Notes under the pieces: model-generated
What the model was told of the DNA's origin: nothing
What the model saw: only the letters and a program-made list of their open reading frames with translations
Database searches by the model: none
Part shown: one piece after another, positions 1 through 6,407 of the stretch
Layout: the number at the start of each line of letters is the position of its first letter
Position numbering within the stretch: position 1 is the stretch's first letter
NCBI GenBank assembly: GCA_963976395.1
Contig: CAXBLG010000111.1
Coordinates: 1 to 7,607 of the forward strand
Reading direction: 5' to 3'
DNA: 7,607 nucleotides
From: UBA11612 sp963976395
GTDB lineage: Bacteria > Pseudomonadota > Alphaproteobacteria > Rhodospirillales > Rhodospirillaceae
Translations under genes and position numbers: made by a program

Positions 1-1758
1 GACAGTGTCGAATTCCAGCCCCTTGGCTGCATGCAAAGTCATAAGTGTAATACCTTCGTCGTTCGACTGAGCATCTTTATCCATGACTAAACTCACGTGC
101 TCCAGAAATCCCCCGACGGTGTCCCACTCATCCAACCCGGTGACAAATTCACGCAAGTTATCAAGACGCCCCGGCGCTTCAGGCGACTTATCCTTCTGCC
201 ACATGTCGATGTAGCCGGACTCTTCCAACATCATGGCCGTCAACTCCGCCGGTGCCATGGCATCGCCGAGACTCCGCCAGCGGGCGAAGTCCGTGATCAG
301 CGCCCGAAGCGTACTGCGCGTCTGGGCCCGCAATTCGTCGGTCTCAATCATGCGCATAGCCGCTTCCATCAGCGGTATCGACTGCGCTCGGGCAAGCATA
401 TGAATTTTCTGAACCGTGGTCTGACCAATGCCGCGCTTAGGTTTGTTGATTATGCGTTCAAATGCCAAATCGTCATCTGGCTGAAAGACAATCCGTAGAT
501 AGGCAATCGCGTCTCGAATTTCCATGCGCTCATAAAACCTGGGGCCGCCGACAACGCGGTAGGGAACGCCGGTAGTAATCAGGCGTTCTTCAAACTCAAG
601 CATCTGAAAGCCGGCGCGCACTAGGATGGAAATTTCCGTAAGTTTGTGTTGGTCTCGCTGAAGAGATTCAATTTCATCCACAACCCAGCGGGCTTCCTCC
701 TGACCGTCCCACAGGCCCCGCAGTTTGATAAGCGAGCCGGGGTCCACGCCCTCGCCATGAGCGGTGCGCAAGGTCTTACCCAAGCGATCCTCATTATGGG
801 CAATTAAATGGGAAGCTGCGGCGAGGATCGTAGGGGACGAGCGATAATTGCGTTCTAGTCGAACCACCTTCGCGTTGGGGAAGTCCTTTTCAAAGCGCAG
901 TATGTTGCCCACTTCGGCCCCGCGCCAAGAATAAATGGATTGATCGTCGTCGCCGACGCAGCAGAGGTTATGCCGGGTCTGAGTTAAAAGACGCAGCCAG
1001 AGATACTGAGCGACATTGGTATCCTGATATTCATCCACCATGACGTAATGAAATTTGTCTTGATACTCGGCAAGCACATCGGCGTGCTGCTGAAACACCG
1101 TCAGACAGTGCAATATTAAATCACCAAAATCGCAGGCATTGAGGGTTTTCAGGCGGTCTTGATAGGCCCGGTATAGCGGTACAGCACGGCCCGCAGCATA
1201 GTCCCCGCCCCCGTCCTGTCCGACACGGTCTGGCGTTAAGCCTCTATCCTTCCAACGTTGAATGACGCCCATGAGTCCTTGAGCCGGCCACTTCTTTGAA
1301 TCAACGTCGTCCGCCTCCATGATCTGCTTCAACAGACGCAACTGATCGTCGGAGTCGAGAATGGTAAAGTTCGATTTAAGGCCTATCAATTCACCGTGAC
1401 GGCGAAGAATTTTTACGCAGAGCGCATGAAAGGTACCCAGCCAGATTGATTCCGCCACAGGCCCCACCAATCCGGTGACACGTTCACGCATCTCCCGCGC
1501 CGCGCGGTTCGTAAAAGTCACCGACAAAATCTGCCAGGGTTTGGCCCTACGCTGCGCCAAGATGTAGGCAAGGCGCGTAATCAACACACGGGTCTTGCCT
1601 GTTCCCGCGCCTGAAAGCACCAGTACAGGTCCGTCGATGCTCTGCACCGCTTCGCGTTGCTCAGGATTAAGATCGTCAAGCCAAGCCGGCGGCACGGACG
1701 GACGGTTTACCGCCGGTTCCGGCGTGGCGTTCTCGGAGAGATCAAAGGGGTCAGACAT
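1..1758 (-). CDS. uvrD: UvrD/PcrA-type superfamily 1A DNA helicase, C-terminal part outside the window
   Basis: An ATP-dependent 3'-5' DNA helicase of the UvrD/PcrA/Rep family, acting in the cytoplasm in nucleotide excision repair, mismatch repair and removal of proteins from DNA. I translated 586 uninterrupted codons from the ATG at 1758 to the window edge. Motifs appear in the family order: Q-motif LNPEQREAV (residues 30-38), Walker A GAGTGKT (50-56), Ia TFTNRAAREM (81-90), Walker B/II VDEYQDTN (241-248), III GDDDQSIYSWRGA (269-281), IV LERNYRSS (301-308), and V TLMTLHAAKGLEF (571-583). Motif VI and the C-terminal region lie beyond position 1; family members are usually about 700-780 residues. 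The start lies 11 bases after the metF stop. A GTG sits immediately upstream in frame and AGGG is only 2 bases from the ATG, so spacing is poor for a normal ribosome binding site and coupling to metF translation is plausible. UvrD versus PcrA naming is a matter of convention; Rep is less likely given the neighbours but not excluded. Confidence 0.95.
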   Translation of the reverse strand, partial: MSDPFDLSENATPEPAVNRPSVPPAWLDDLNPEQREAVQSIDGPVLVLSGAGTGKTRVLITRLAYILAQRRAKPWQILSVTFTNRAAREMRERVTGLVGPVAESIWLGTFHALCVKILRRHGELIGLKSNFTILDSDDQLRLLKQIMEADDVDSKKWPAQGLMGVIQRWKDRGLTPDRVGQDGGGDYAAGRAVPLYRAYQDRLKTLNACDFGDLILHCLTVFQQHADVLAEYQDKFHYVMVDEYQDTNVAQYLWLRLLTQTRHNLCCVGDDDQSIYSWRGAEVGNILRFEKDFPNAKVVRLERNYRSSPTILAAASHLIAHNEDRLGKTLRTAHGEGVDPGSLIKLRGLWDGQEEARWVVDEIESLQRDQHKLTEISILVRAGFQMLEFEERLITTGVPYRVVGGPRFYERMEIRDAIAYLRIVFQPDDDLAFERIINKPKRGIGQTTVQKIHMLARAQSIPLMEAAMRMIETDELRAQTRSTLRALITDFARWRSLGDAMAPAELTAMMLEESGYIDMWQKDKSPEAPGRLDNLREFVTGLDEWDTVGGFLEHVSLVMDKDAQSNDEGITLMTLHAAKGLEFDTV

Positions 1759-1769
1759 CACCCTATATA

Positions 1770-2675
1770 TTAGCTCGCACTCTTGGGGCGGATGCCGAGG
1801 ATATGGCAGATGGCATAGGAGAGATCGGCGCGATTGAGGGTGTAGAAATGAAAATCCGAAACACCATCGCTCACTAACGCACGGACCTGCGAAGCGGCGA
1901 CGGACGCGGCCACCAAACGCCGCGTTTCCACATCATCTTCTAACCCGTCAAATACATCATACATCCACTTGGGAACACTCGCGCCAGCTTTCCCAGCGAA
2001 ATTACACATCTGCACAAAGTTAACCACCGGCATCAAGCCGGGAATAATTGGAACCGTAATACCTGCGGCTACGGCTCGATCACGAAACCTCCGATAAACA
2101 TCGGGGTCGAAAAAAAACTGAGTGATCGCGCGTGTAGCTCCGGCATCAATTTTACGCTTCAGGTTATCGAGGTCAGATTCGGCGCTCACCGCCTCGGGAT
2201 GCGGCTCCGGGAACGCGGCAACGCTAATTTCAAAGTCCGCGATTTTCTTCAGTCCCGCCACAAGATCCGCTGCATAAGCATATCCACCGGGATAAGGCGT
2301 ATATTGCGCCTCGCCTTCCGGCGGGTCGCCCCGCAAGGCGACGATGTGCCGAATGCCGGACCCCCAATAATGCCGCCCCACCGCATCGACTTCGTCGCGT
2401 GTTGCCCCCACGCACGTCAAATGCGCCGCGGCTTGCAAGCCTTTATCCTTCTGAAGCCTTACCACTGTTTCGTGCGTACGCTCACGGGTAGAGCCTCCCG
2501 CCCCATAGGTGACGGAGACAAAATGCGGCTTTAACGGAGCAAGCCTTTCAATAGACGCCCAGAGCTGATCCTGCATTTTCTCCGTTTTCGGCGGAAAAAA
2601 TTCGAAGGAAACCTGCACACCTTCGGGCATAACGCCCAAGGGAGAGGTTAAGCCTGGATCTGAGAAATCCTTCAC
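1770..2675 (-). CDS. metF: 5,10-methylenetetrahydrofolate reductase
   Basis: A flavoprotein that reduces 5,10-methylene-THF to 5-methyl-THF, the methyl donor for methionine synthesis, in the cytoplasm. The product is 301 residues, close to the roughly 296 of E. coli MetF, and forms a single FAD-binding TIM barrel. Visible signatures are VSFEFFPPKTEKM (22-34) with the probable catalytic glutamate E25, FVSVTYGAGGSTRERTHE (52-69), HLTCVG (85-90), LRGDPPEG (114-121) with D117 at the position of the E. coli FAD-tuning aspartate, AITQFFFD near 187, and IIPGLMPV near 212. The start is GTG at 2675, supported by AAGGA 9 bases upstream; an internal ATG at residue 16 would leave the catalytic segment very close to the N-terminus. 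It stops in TAA at 1770-1772, 11 bases before the helicase start, so it is probably the first gene of a metF-uvrD transcript. No methionine synthase or ArsR/MetR regulator is in the window. Confidence 0.97.
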   Translation of the reverse strand: MKDFSDPGLTSPLGVMPEGVQVSFEFFPPKTEKMQDQLWASIERLAPLKPHFVSVTYGAGGSTRERTHETVVRLQKDKGLQAAAHLTCVGATRDEVDAVGRHYWGSGIRHIVALRGDPPEGEAQYTPYPGGYAYAADLVAGLKKIADFEISVAAFPEPHPEAVSAESDLDNLKRKIDAGATRAITQFFFDPDVYRRFRDRAVAAGITVPIIPGLMPVVNFVQMCNFAGKAGASVPKWMYDVFDGLEDDVETRRLVAASVAASQVRALVSDGVSDFHFYTLNRADLSYAICHILGIRPKSAS

Positions 2676-2684
2676 GTGCGGGTG

Positions 2685-2689
2685 TCCTT
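2685..2689 (-). promoter_or_regulatory. Ribosome binding site of metF
   Basis: AAGGA on the minus strand, 9 bases upstream of the GTG at 2675. It decides the GTG start over the internal ATG at residue 16. Seven bases further upstream the transcript reads UCCU (2696-2699), which could pair with AGGA of this site. Confidence 0.7.
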
Positions 2690-2699
2690 ACGCCGAGGA

Positions 2700-2714
2700 G
2701 TGCCACGATGGCAC
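2700..2714 (-). repeat. Perfect hairpin in the metF leader
   Basis: GTGCCA (2700-2705) and TGGCAC (2709-2714) are perfect inverted repeats around a 3-base loop. They lie 24 bases upstream of the metF start codon. No run of T follows on the minus strand, so this is not a terminator. It could be an RNA hairpin in the leader, a short operator, or chance. The inverted repeat is seen directly; any function is inference. Confidence 0.4.
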
Positions 2715-2797
2715 CATGACTACATCCAAAACAAGAAACTGATAGGGTTATGTATCAAGAGCCCTGCAAGGGGCCAACTCTTTTGGCGCGGGATTTT

Positions 2798-2806
2798 TTA
2801 TCCACA
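2798..2806 (+). promoter_or_regulatory. Single perfect-consensus DnaA box
   Basis: TTATCCACA matches the strongest DnaA-box consensus at every base and lies next to a T-rich run (2794-2799) in the metF-mlaA intergenic region. I saw no second box nearby, so this is not an origin. It may be a regulatory or titration site, or chance. The match is seen directly; binding is inference. Confidence 0.35.
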
Positions 2807-2984
2807 GCGCCTCATGGTTCAAATGTCTCCGTTTTCGCTCAAATGAAGTACATTTCTGCATGGCCCCCTCAGGCAAACCTAGCTAGTCTTGAGCAGATGC
2901 ACGTGCTACCCAGCTTGACGAACATCGCACTTAAGGCCGTGCAAAATATGTATGTTTTGATCGTTTGGTAAGGCTCTACGGACT

Positions 2985-3860
2985 GTGAAAAATCTAGGTA
3001 ACGGGACGACCTCCCGGTTCATTTCTCTATCTCTGCTCCTCATGATTACCGTAGGTCTTTCGGCCTGCGCCACGCGCCCGCCTGCGGACGACCTCTTTGC
3101 AGTCGCCGCCTTCGAGGAAGCCAATGATCCTCTGGAGCCCTTAAACCGAGTATTGTTCAAAACCGATCAAGTTCTAGATGCCGCTCTGGTGAGACCAATT
3201 GTAAACGGCTACCGCACCGTTGTGCCGGATCGCGGGCGCCAGAGCGTGAACAACTTTATGAACAACATTCGCGCGCCGATCACCTTGGTCCACGATGTTC
3301 TCCAAGGTGAGATGAGCAGGGCCCGCACCACCCTTGGGCGCATTGTCGTTAATACAACCATGGGATTTTTTGGGTTCTTCGACGTCGGCGAACAAATCGG
3401 CCTTCCCTATCACTCCGAGGACTTCGGTCAGACGATGGCTACTTGGGGCGCTTCGGAAGGACCATATGTTTATGTGCCGTTGCTCGGTCCCTCTAACTTT
3501 CGCGATGGTTTCGGATTTATGGTCGACGCTTTCGTCGTCGATCCGGTAGGCTGGTACCTCGGCAATCCACGAAATAATTTGGAATGGGCGCAATGGACCA
3601 GCTTTGGAATGCTCTTCATTACAACCAAAGATGCCACTATGGACGCAACCGATGAATTGAACGCCTCTTCTTTAGATTACTATTCCGCGTTGAGATCGGC
3701 ATATCGGCAAATTCGGGCAAGTGAGATTCGTAATGGCGCGGTGGCTCCGATGGATGATTTTGATGAGTTCGACGATATGAGCGCTGTAACCGTCGCTCCA
3801 ACCCGCCAATCTGCCTCTATTTCACCAGAAATGCCGGATACACTCCTCAGATCAAATTAA
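2985..3860 (+). CDS. mlaA: MlaA (VacJ) family outer-membrane lipoprotein
   Basis: Outer-membrane lipoprotein that removes mislocalised phospholipid from the outer leaflet and passes it to the periplasmic carrier MlaC. The start is GTG at 2985, with a weak TAAGG 11 bases upstream. This start gives a proper lipoprotein signal peptide: basic K2 and R11, a hydrophobic core at about 12-25, and lipobox LSAC with the lipidated cysteine at 28. Family signatures follow: NDPLEPLNR (47-55), RPIVNGYR, VNNFMNNIRAP, GFFDVGEQIGLP, EDFGQTMATWG, and GPYVYVPLLGPSNFRDG. The domain closes with the usual DYYSALRSAYRQIRASEI. After that comes an acidic, probably disordered tail (DDFDEFDDM, then Ser/Thr/Pro-rich sequence), which makes the protein 291 residues against about 250 in E. 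coli. It lies 40 bases upstream of mlaC, its functional partner. The GTG start is moderately certain; the family assignment is secure. Confidence 0.96.
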   Translation: MKNLGNGTTSRFISLSLLLMITVGLSACATRPPADDLFAVAAFEEANDPLEPLNRVLFKTDQVLDAALVRPIVNGYRTVVPDRGRQSVNNFMNNIRAPITLVHDVLQGEMSRARTTLGRIVVNTTMGFFGFFDVGEQIGLPYHSEDFGQTMATWGASEGPYVYVPLLGPSNFRDGFGFMVDAFVVDPVGWYLGNPRNNLEWAQWTSFGMLFITTKDATMDATDELNASSLDYYSALRSAYRQIRASEIRNGAVAPMDDFDEFDDMSAVTVAPTRQSASISPEMPDTLLRSN

Positions 3861-3900
3861 CGTTCAGAGCACTCTGGATAGACGCCCAGGACACATAACC

Positions 3901-4494
3901 ATGGCCTTACGTTTTACCGCACTTATTCTTCTCGCTTTCGTAGCGCTCACCCCATTTAGTTCTGCGCAAGCACAGGACCCCGCTGCATTCATTGGCGAAT
4001 TCAGTCAGAAGGGCATATCCGATATTCTCGCGGCGGACATTCCTGGTGACGAGAAGCAGAAACGCTTTCGGGCAATGTTCGATCAATACTTCGACATCCC
4101 TTACATCGGCCGGTTCGTTCTTGGACGCTATGGACGCCTAACGTCGGATGAACAGAAGGAAAAATTCGGCACGCTTTTTGAAGACGTCATCGTACAAACA
4201 TGGTCGCGGCGATTTTCCGAATACAATGGCCAAACACTTAAAGTGAACAGTACCGTTACCGACGGCGACACCGGCGCCATTGTAAAATCTCACATCGTCG
4301 GCAACGACGGTACGAATATCGCCGTCGATTGGCGTCTGCGAGAAAGAGAATCCGGCTATCAAGTGGTAGACGTTATTGTCGAAGGTGTGAGCATGGCCAT
4401 TACATATCGCCAGGAGTATTCGACAGTCATCACCCGGGGCGGCGGCTTCGATGGCCTGCTGGATGAAATGCAAAAACAAGTCGCCGCGCAATAG
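3901..4494 (+). CDS. mlaC: MlaC family periplasmic phospholipid-binding protein
   Basis: Soluble periplasmic carrier that shuttles phospholipid between MlaA in the outer membrane and the MlaFEDB transporter in the inner membrane (Ttg2D/tolerance family). The 197-residue product starts at ATG 3901, with AGGA 9 bases upstream. It has a Sec signal peptide (R4, hydrophobic 5-19, probable cleavage after AQA at residue 24). The mature part shows family features: the FDQYFDIPYIGRFVLGRYGR segment, then EQKEKFGTLFEDVIVQTW, and the C-terminal beta region VDWRLRERESGYQVVDVIVEGVSM ending in a helix, DGLLDEMQKQ. Length fits the family. It follows mlaA directly. The genes for the inner-membrane ABC transporter (mlaF, mlaE, mlaD) are not here and must be elsewhere. 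Confidence 0.94.
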   Translation: MALRFTALILLAFVALTPFSSAQAQDPAAFIGEFSQKGISDILAADIPGDEKQKRFRAMFDQYFDIPYIGRFVLGRYGRLTSDEQKEKFGTLFEDVIVQTWSRRFSEYNGQTLKVNSTVTDGDTGAIVKSHIVGNDGTNIAVDWRLRERESGYQVVDVIVEGVSMAITYRQEYSTVITRGGGFDGLLDEMQKQVAAQ

Positions 4495-4501
4495 TAGGCA
4501 T

Positions 4502-4549
4502 CGACTCTAAAGTCGCTTCCTGCACGAGGAGATACCTATGACTCTAAAG
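4502..4549 (+). repeat. GACTCTAAAG direct repeat with a small hairpin before the GST gene
   Basis: The 10-base word GACTCTAAAG occurs at 4503-4512 and again at 4540-4549, where it overlaps the start of the GST gene (the second copy begins at the G of the ATG). The first copy lies in a perfect hairpin, CGACT (4502-4506) and AGTCG (4511-4515) with a 4-base loop, 8 bases after the mlaC stop. No T tract follows, so it is not an intrinsic terminator. Its role is unknown and it may be chance. Confidence 0.4.
4526..4532 (+). promoter_or_regulatory. Strong ribosome binding site of the GST gene
   Basis: GAGGAGA, 5 bases upstream of ATG 4538. It is the strongest Shine-Dalgarno match in this operon and fixes the start. 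Confidence 0.75.
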
Positions 4550-5143
4550 CTGTATTGGGCACCGCGATCACGGTCGTTTCGCATCCTCTGGCTTCTCGAA
4601 GAGATTGGTGTCCCCTACGAACGCGTTCTTGTAGATTTTCAAAAGGGTGAGCAATCAACGGTCGAATACAAAGCTATCAATCCCATGATGAAAGTCCCGG
4701 CCCTCGCGGATGGTGATGCCCGGGTCGCCGAGTCAGGCGCCATATGCACTTATGTGGCCGACAAATTTCCCGAGGCCGGTCTAGCGCCGCCGCCCGACGA
4801 TCCCCGTCGAGGACGCTATCTCCAATGGCTATTCTTTTCTTCCGGCTGCATAGAGCCGGCGATCGCCCAGACCTTCGGGAAATTCGAAATGCCGTCCAGC
4901 CAAGCCGGATGGGGCGATGCGGCACGCGTTTGGTCCGTTCTCGAAGATGCCGTGCAGCCCGGTCCCTGGTTGCTGGGTGAGACATTCACTGCGGCAGACG
5001 TGCTGATCGGCAGTGATCTGCATTTCGTGGTCAACCAATTCAAAATACTTGAGGGCAGACCCGCCATTGACGCTTACATTGCGCGCTGCGCCGAGCGCCC
5101 CGCGTATAAAAGAGCGCTGGAGTTAGACGAAGGCGGTGGGTAA
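4538..5143 (+). CDS. Glutathione S-transferase family protein
   Basis: A cytosolic GST-fold protein of 201 residues, a typical length. GSTs conjugate glutathione to electrophiles or carry out other glutathione-dependent reactions; the substrate cannot be read from the sequence. The N-terminal thioredoxin-like domain (about 1-78) has LYWAPRSRSFRILWLLEE, with Y6, S11 and S13 as candidates for activating glutathione. It also has the G-site NPMMKVPAL with cis-proline P54, and ESGAI, where E65-S66 bind the gamma-glutamyl group. The C-terminal all-helical domain runs from about 87 onwards, and FTAADVLIGSDL matches the conserved N-capping region of this domain. There is no cysteine in the CPxC position, so it is not a DsbA- or glutaredoxin-like member. 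It lies 43 bases after mlaC and 48 before the dehydrogenase gene, probably co-transcribed. The family is secure; the class (beta/theta-like) is not. Confidence 0.93.
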   Translation: MTLKLYWAPRSRSFRILWLLEEIGVPYERVLVDFQKGEQSTVEYKAINPMMKVPALADGDARVAESGAICTYVADKFPEAGLAPPPDDPRRGRYLQWLFFSSGCIEPAIAQTFGKFEMPSSQAGWGDAARVWSVLEDAVQPGPWLLGETFTAADVLIGSDLHFVVNQFKILEGRPAIDAYIARCAERPAYKRALELDEGGG

Positions 5144-5191
5144 GCGTTGTTGCGCGTATAGTCATGCCCACAGGGCCGCATCGGGGTCACC

Positions 5192-6097
5192 ATGAGCAAG
5201 CAACATCAGATTAAATCCATAGCCTTGCTGGGGACCGGCCTCATGGGAGCACCCATGGCCGCGCGGCTGTTGCAAGCGGGCTACGCCCTAACCGTATGGA
5301 ATCGAACCGCCGCCAAAACAGAGCCTCTGCTCGACAAAGGCGCGAAAGGCGCGGCAACGCCGGCGAAAGCCGCAGCCGGAGCCGACCTCTTAATCACTAT
5401 GCTTGCAGATGGACCGACAGTCAGCAGTGTATTGTTTGAGGATGGCACCGCCGCCGCGCTTTCGCCCGGTGCAATTGTCGTCGATATGAGTTCTATTCCG
5501 CCCGTCACAGCCCGTGACCATGCAACCCAGCTCGCCAAACGCAATGTCCTGCATCTGGATGCACCGGTTTCTGGCGGAACCAAAGGCGCGGCGGATGGCA
5601 CTCTCGCGATTATGGCGGGAGGAACCTCCGAAGCGTTCGAGATTGCGATGCCCGTTCTGAAGGTCATGGGGCGACCGACATTAGTCGGACCCAGCGGTGC
5701 CGGACAGTTGGCCAAGCTTGCCAACCAAACCATCGTCGCCGTCACGATCGGCGCAGTTTCGGAAGCGCTCCTGCTCGCCGCCGCCGGCGGTGCCGATCCG
5801 GCGAAGGTACGCGAGGCCTTGAGCGGCGGATTCGCCGACAGCCTGATCTTAAAGCAACACGGCCAGCGTATGCTTGAACGCAACTTTGTGCCGGGTGGCC
5901 CAACCCGCATGCAGGTCAAAGACCTGCGCACGATTCTCGCGACCGCCAACGACATTGGACTGGATTTGCCGATCGCCAAAACCGTCGCCGCCATGTTCGA
6001 GGATTTGCTGGCAAGCGGTCATGGCGAAAGCGACCACAGCGCGTTGCTGCTGGAACTTGAACGACGGAATGAGGGGAAACGGTTGGACACTCAGTAA
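5192..6097 (+). CDS. NAD(P)-dependent beta-hydroxyacid dehydrogenase, tartronate-semialdehyde reductase-like
   Basis: A 301-residue member of the 3-hydroxyisobutyrate dehydrogenase superfamily, cytosolic. The N-terminal Rossmann fold has LLGTGLMGAPMAARLL (12-27), followed by WNRT (36-39), where arginine after the second strand suggests NADP preference. The substrate loop is DAPVSGG (123-129). The catalytic segment is GAGQLAKLANQ (169-179), with K175 as the general acid-base. The all-helical C-terminal domain ends with DHSALLLELE. The KLANQ and DHSAL segments are closest, from memory, to GarR/GlxR (2-hydroxy-3-oxopropionate reductase), which reduces tartronate semialdehyde to glycerate. Hydroxyisobutyrate or succinic semialdehyde reductase activity is also possible. 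The ATG at 5192 puts the Rossmann motif at the usual distance from the N-terminus, although only a weak GGGG lies 5 bases upstream. No glyoxylate carboligase or hydroxypyruvate isomerase gene is adjacent, so the pathway is open. Confidence 0.92.
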   Translation: MSKQHQIKSIALLGTGLMGAPMAARLLQAGYALTVWNRTAAKTEPLLDKGAKGAATPAKAAAGADLLITMLADGPTVSSVLFEDGTAAALSPGAIVVDMSSIPPVTARDHATQLAKRNVLHLDAPVSGGTKGAADGTLAIMAGGTSEAFEIAMPVLKVMGRPTLVGPSGAGQLAKLANQTIVAVTIGAVSEALLLAAAGGADPAKVREALSGGFADSLILKQHGQRMLERNFVPGGPTRMQVKDLRTILATANDIGLDLPIAKTVAAMFEDLLASGHGESDHSALLLELERRNEGKRLDTQ

Positions 6098-6103
6098 CCT
6101 GAG
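6090..6103 (+). repeat. Small inverted repeat across the dehydrogenase stop codon
   Basis: CTCAG (6090-6094) and CTGAG (6099-6103) flank a 4-base loop that contains the TAA stop (6095-6097). There is no T tract, so intrinsic termination is not supported. No better terminator is seen for this operon. Confidence 0.3.
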
Positions 6104-6124
6104 CAGCAGATCCGATACCCTATT

Positions 6125-6325
6125 CTACTTCCCAAAGGCGAGAATGAATGCGTTGACAACTCTATCCGCGAACTCAGGAAGTACGTGACGCTTGTCTTCC
6201 TGAAAAACCGGACAAGGCACTATTGTCGCCATTTCAAAGGACGGAAAATTGGTCACGTTCTCGAATGCTCGTGATATTTGGCCAGCGTCAGTTCTTAGGA
6301 TCGCCTTGCTTTCGGCGTAGAAGAT
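6125..6325 (-). pseudogene. Decayed 3' end of an alpha/beta-hydrolase gene, haloalkane-dehalogenase-like
   Basis: Read on the minus strand, 66 open codons run from just after an in-frame TGA (6326-6328) to TAG (6125-6127). The peptide begins IFYAESKAIL and ends ADRVVNAFILAFGK. From memory, it resembles the C-terminus of haloalkane dehalogenases: YAESKAIL against NAEPGAIL, and FQED (residues 41-44) against the HFIQED block that carries the catalytic histidine, followed by a final helix. The histidine position holds proline (P39). Upstream in frame there are three stops within about ten codons (TAA, TAA, TGA), and ettA ends only about 75 bases away, so the nucleophile and acid regions of the fold are absent. 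A plausible internal ATG (MATIVPC) would encode just 35 residues. I infer a gene remnant. The alternative is a chance open stretch, since the similarity is short and judged by eye. Confidence 0.5.
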
Positions 6326-6390
6326 TCACCTGCATTAAGCCGCTTAGCCTCTAGGAAAATCATTATAAGATAACACGTGCACCCATTTCT

Positions 6391-6407
6391 AGGTAATGCG
6401 CTTACCT
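6391..6407 (-). repeat. Inverted repeat overlapping the ettA stop codon
   Basis: AGGTAA (6391-6396) and TTACCT (6402-6407) are perfect inverted repeats with a 5-base loop, and the ettA stop (TAA on the minus strand, 6402-6404) lies in one arm. No U tract follows in the ettA direction, so a canonical intrinsic terminator is not supported. The rest of the stretch 6329-6390 shows no gene. Confidence 0.35.

Larger units (their letters stand above)
2676..2984. other. Divergent intergenic region between metF and mlaA
   Basis: The region carries the start signals of two divergent transcripts. Besides the metF ribosome binding site, leader hairpin and DnaA box listed separately, it has small inverted repeats at 2773-2787 (GCCAA/TTGGC) and 2841-2855 (AAATG/CATTT), and the palindrome GCACGTGC at 2899-2906. 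TTGACG at 2915-2920 resembles a -35 element directed toward mlaA, but no good -10 element lies 16-18 bases downstream. I found no convincing sigma-70 promoter, no SAM-II or SAH riboswitch core on the minus strand, and no credible gene. Confidence 0.6.

Noticed and set aside
97..498. 133-codon plus-strand open frame
   Set aside because: It lies opposite the uvrD coding strand, which shows all the helicase motifs, and its translation is a basic, low-complexity shadow.
2915..2952. Possible mlaA promoter: TTGACG with TATGTA downstream
   Set aside because: The spacer would be 26 bases, far from 16-18, and no acceptable -10 lies at the right distance.
2750..2971. 73-codon plus-strand open frame in the metF-mlaA intergenic region
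   Set aside because: No ribosome binding site, no recognisable motif and gene-unlike composition. It also crosses the divergent promoter region.
2676..2984. SAM-II or SAH riboswitch upstream of metF
   Set aside because: Neither the conserved core nor the pseudoknot elements known for these classes could be found on the minus strand.
5281..5994. 237-codon minus-strand open frame
   Set aside because: It is antisense to the dehydrogenase gene. It is rich in Ala/Ser/Pro with no recognisable motif, as expected from a GC-rich shadow frame.
5874..6188. 104-codon plus-strand frame overlapping the dehydrogenase 3' end
   Set aside because: It is mostly an out-of-frame reading of the dehydrogenase, extended by chance into the noncoding gap.
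6090..6407. Convergent terminators between the dehydrogenase gene and ettA
   Set aside because: The short inverted repeats at both stop codons lack T tracts, so no intrinsic terminator can be called.
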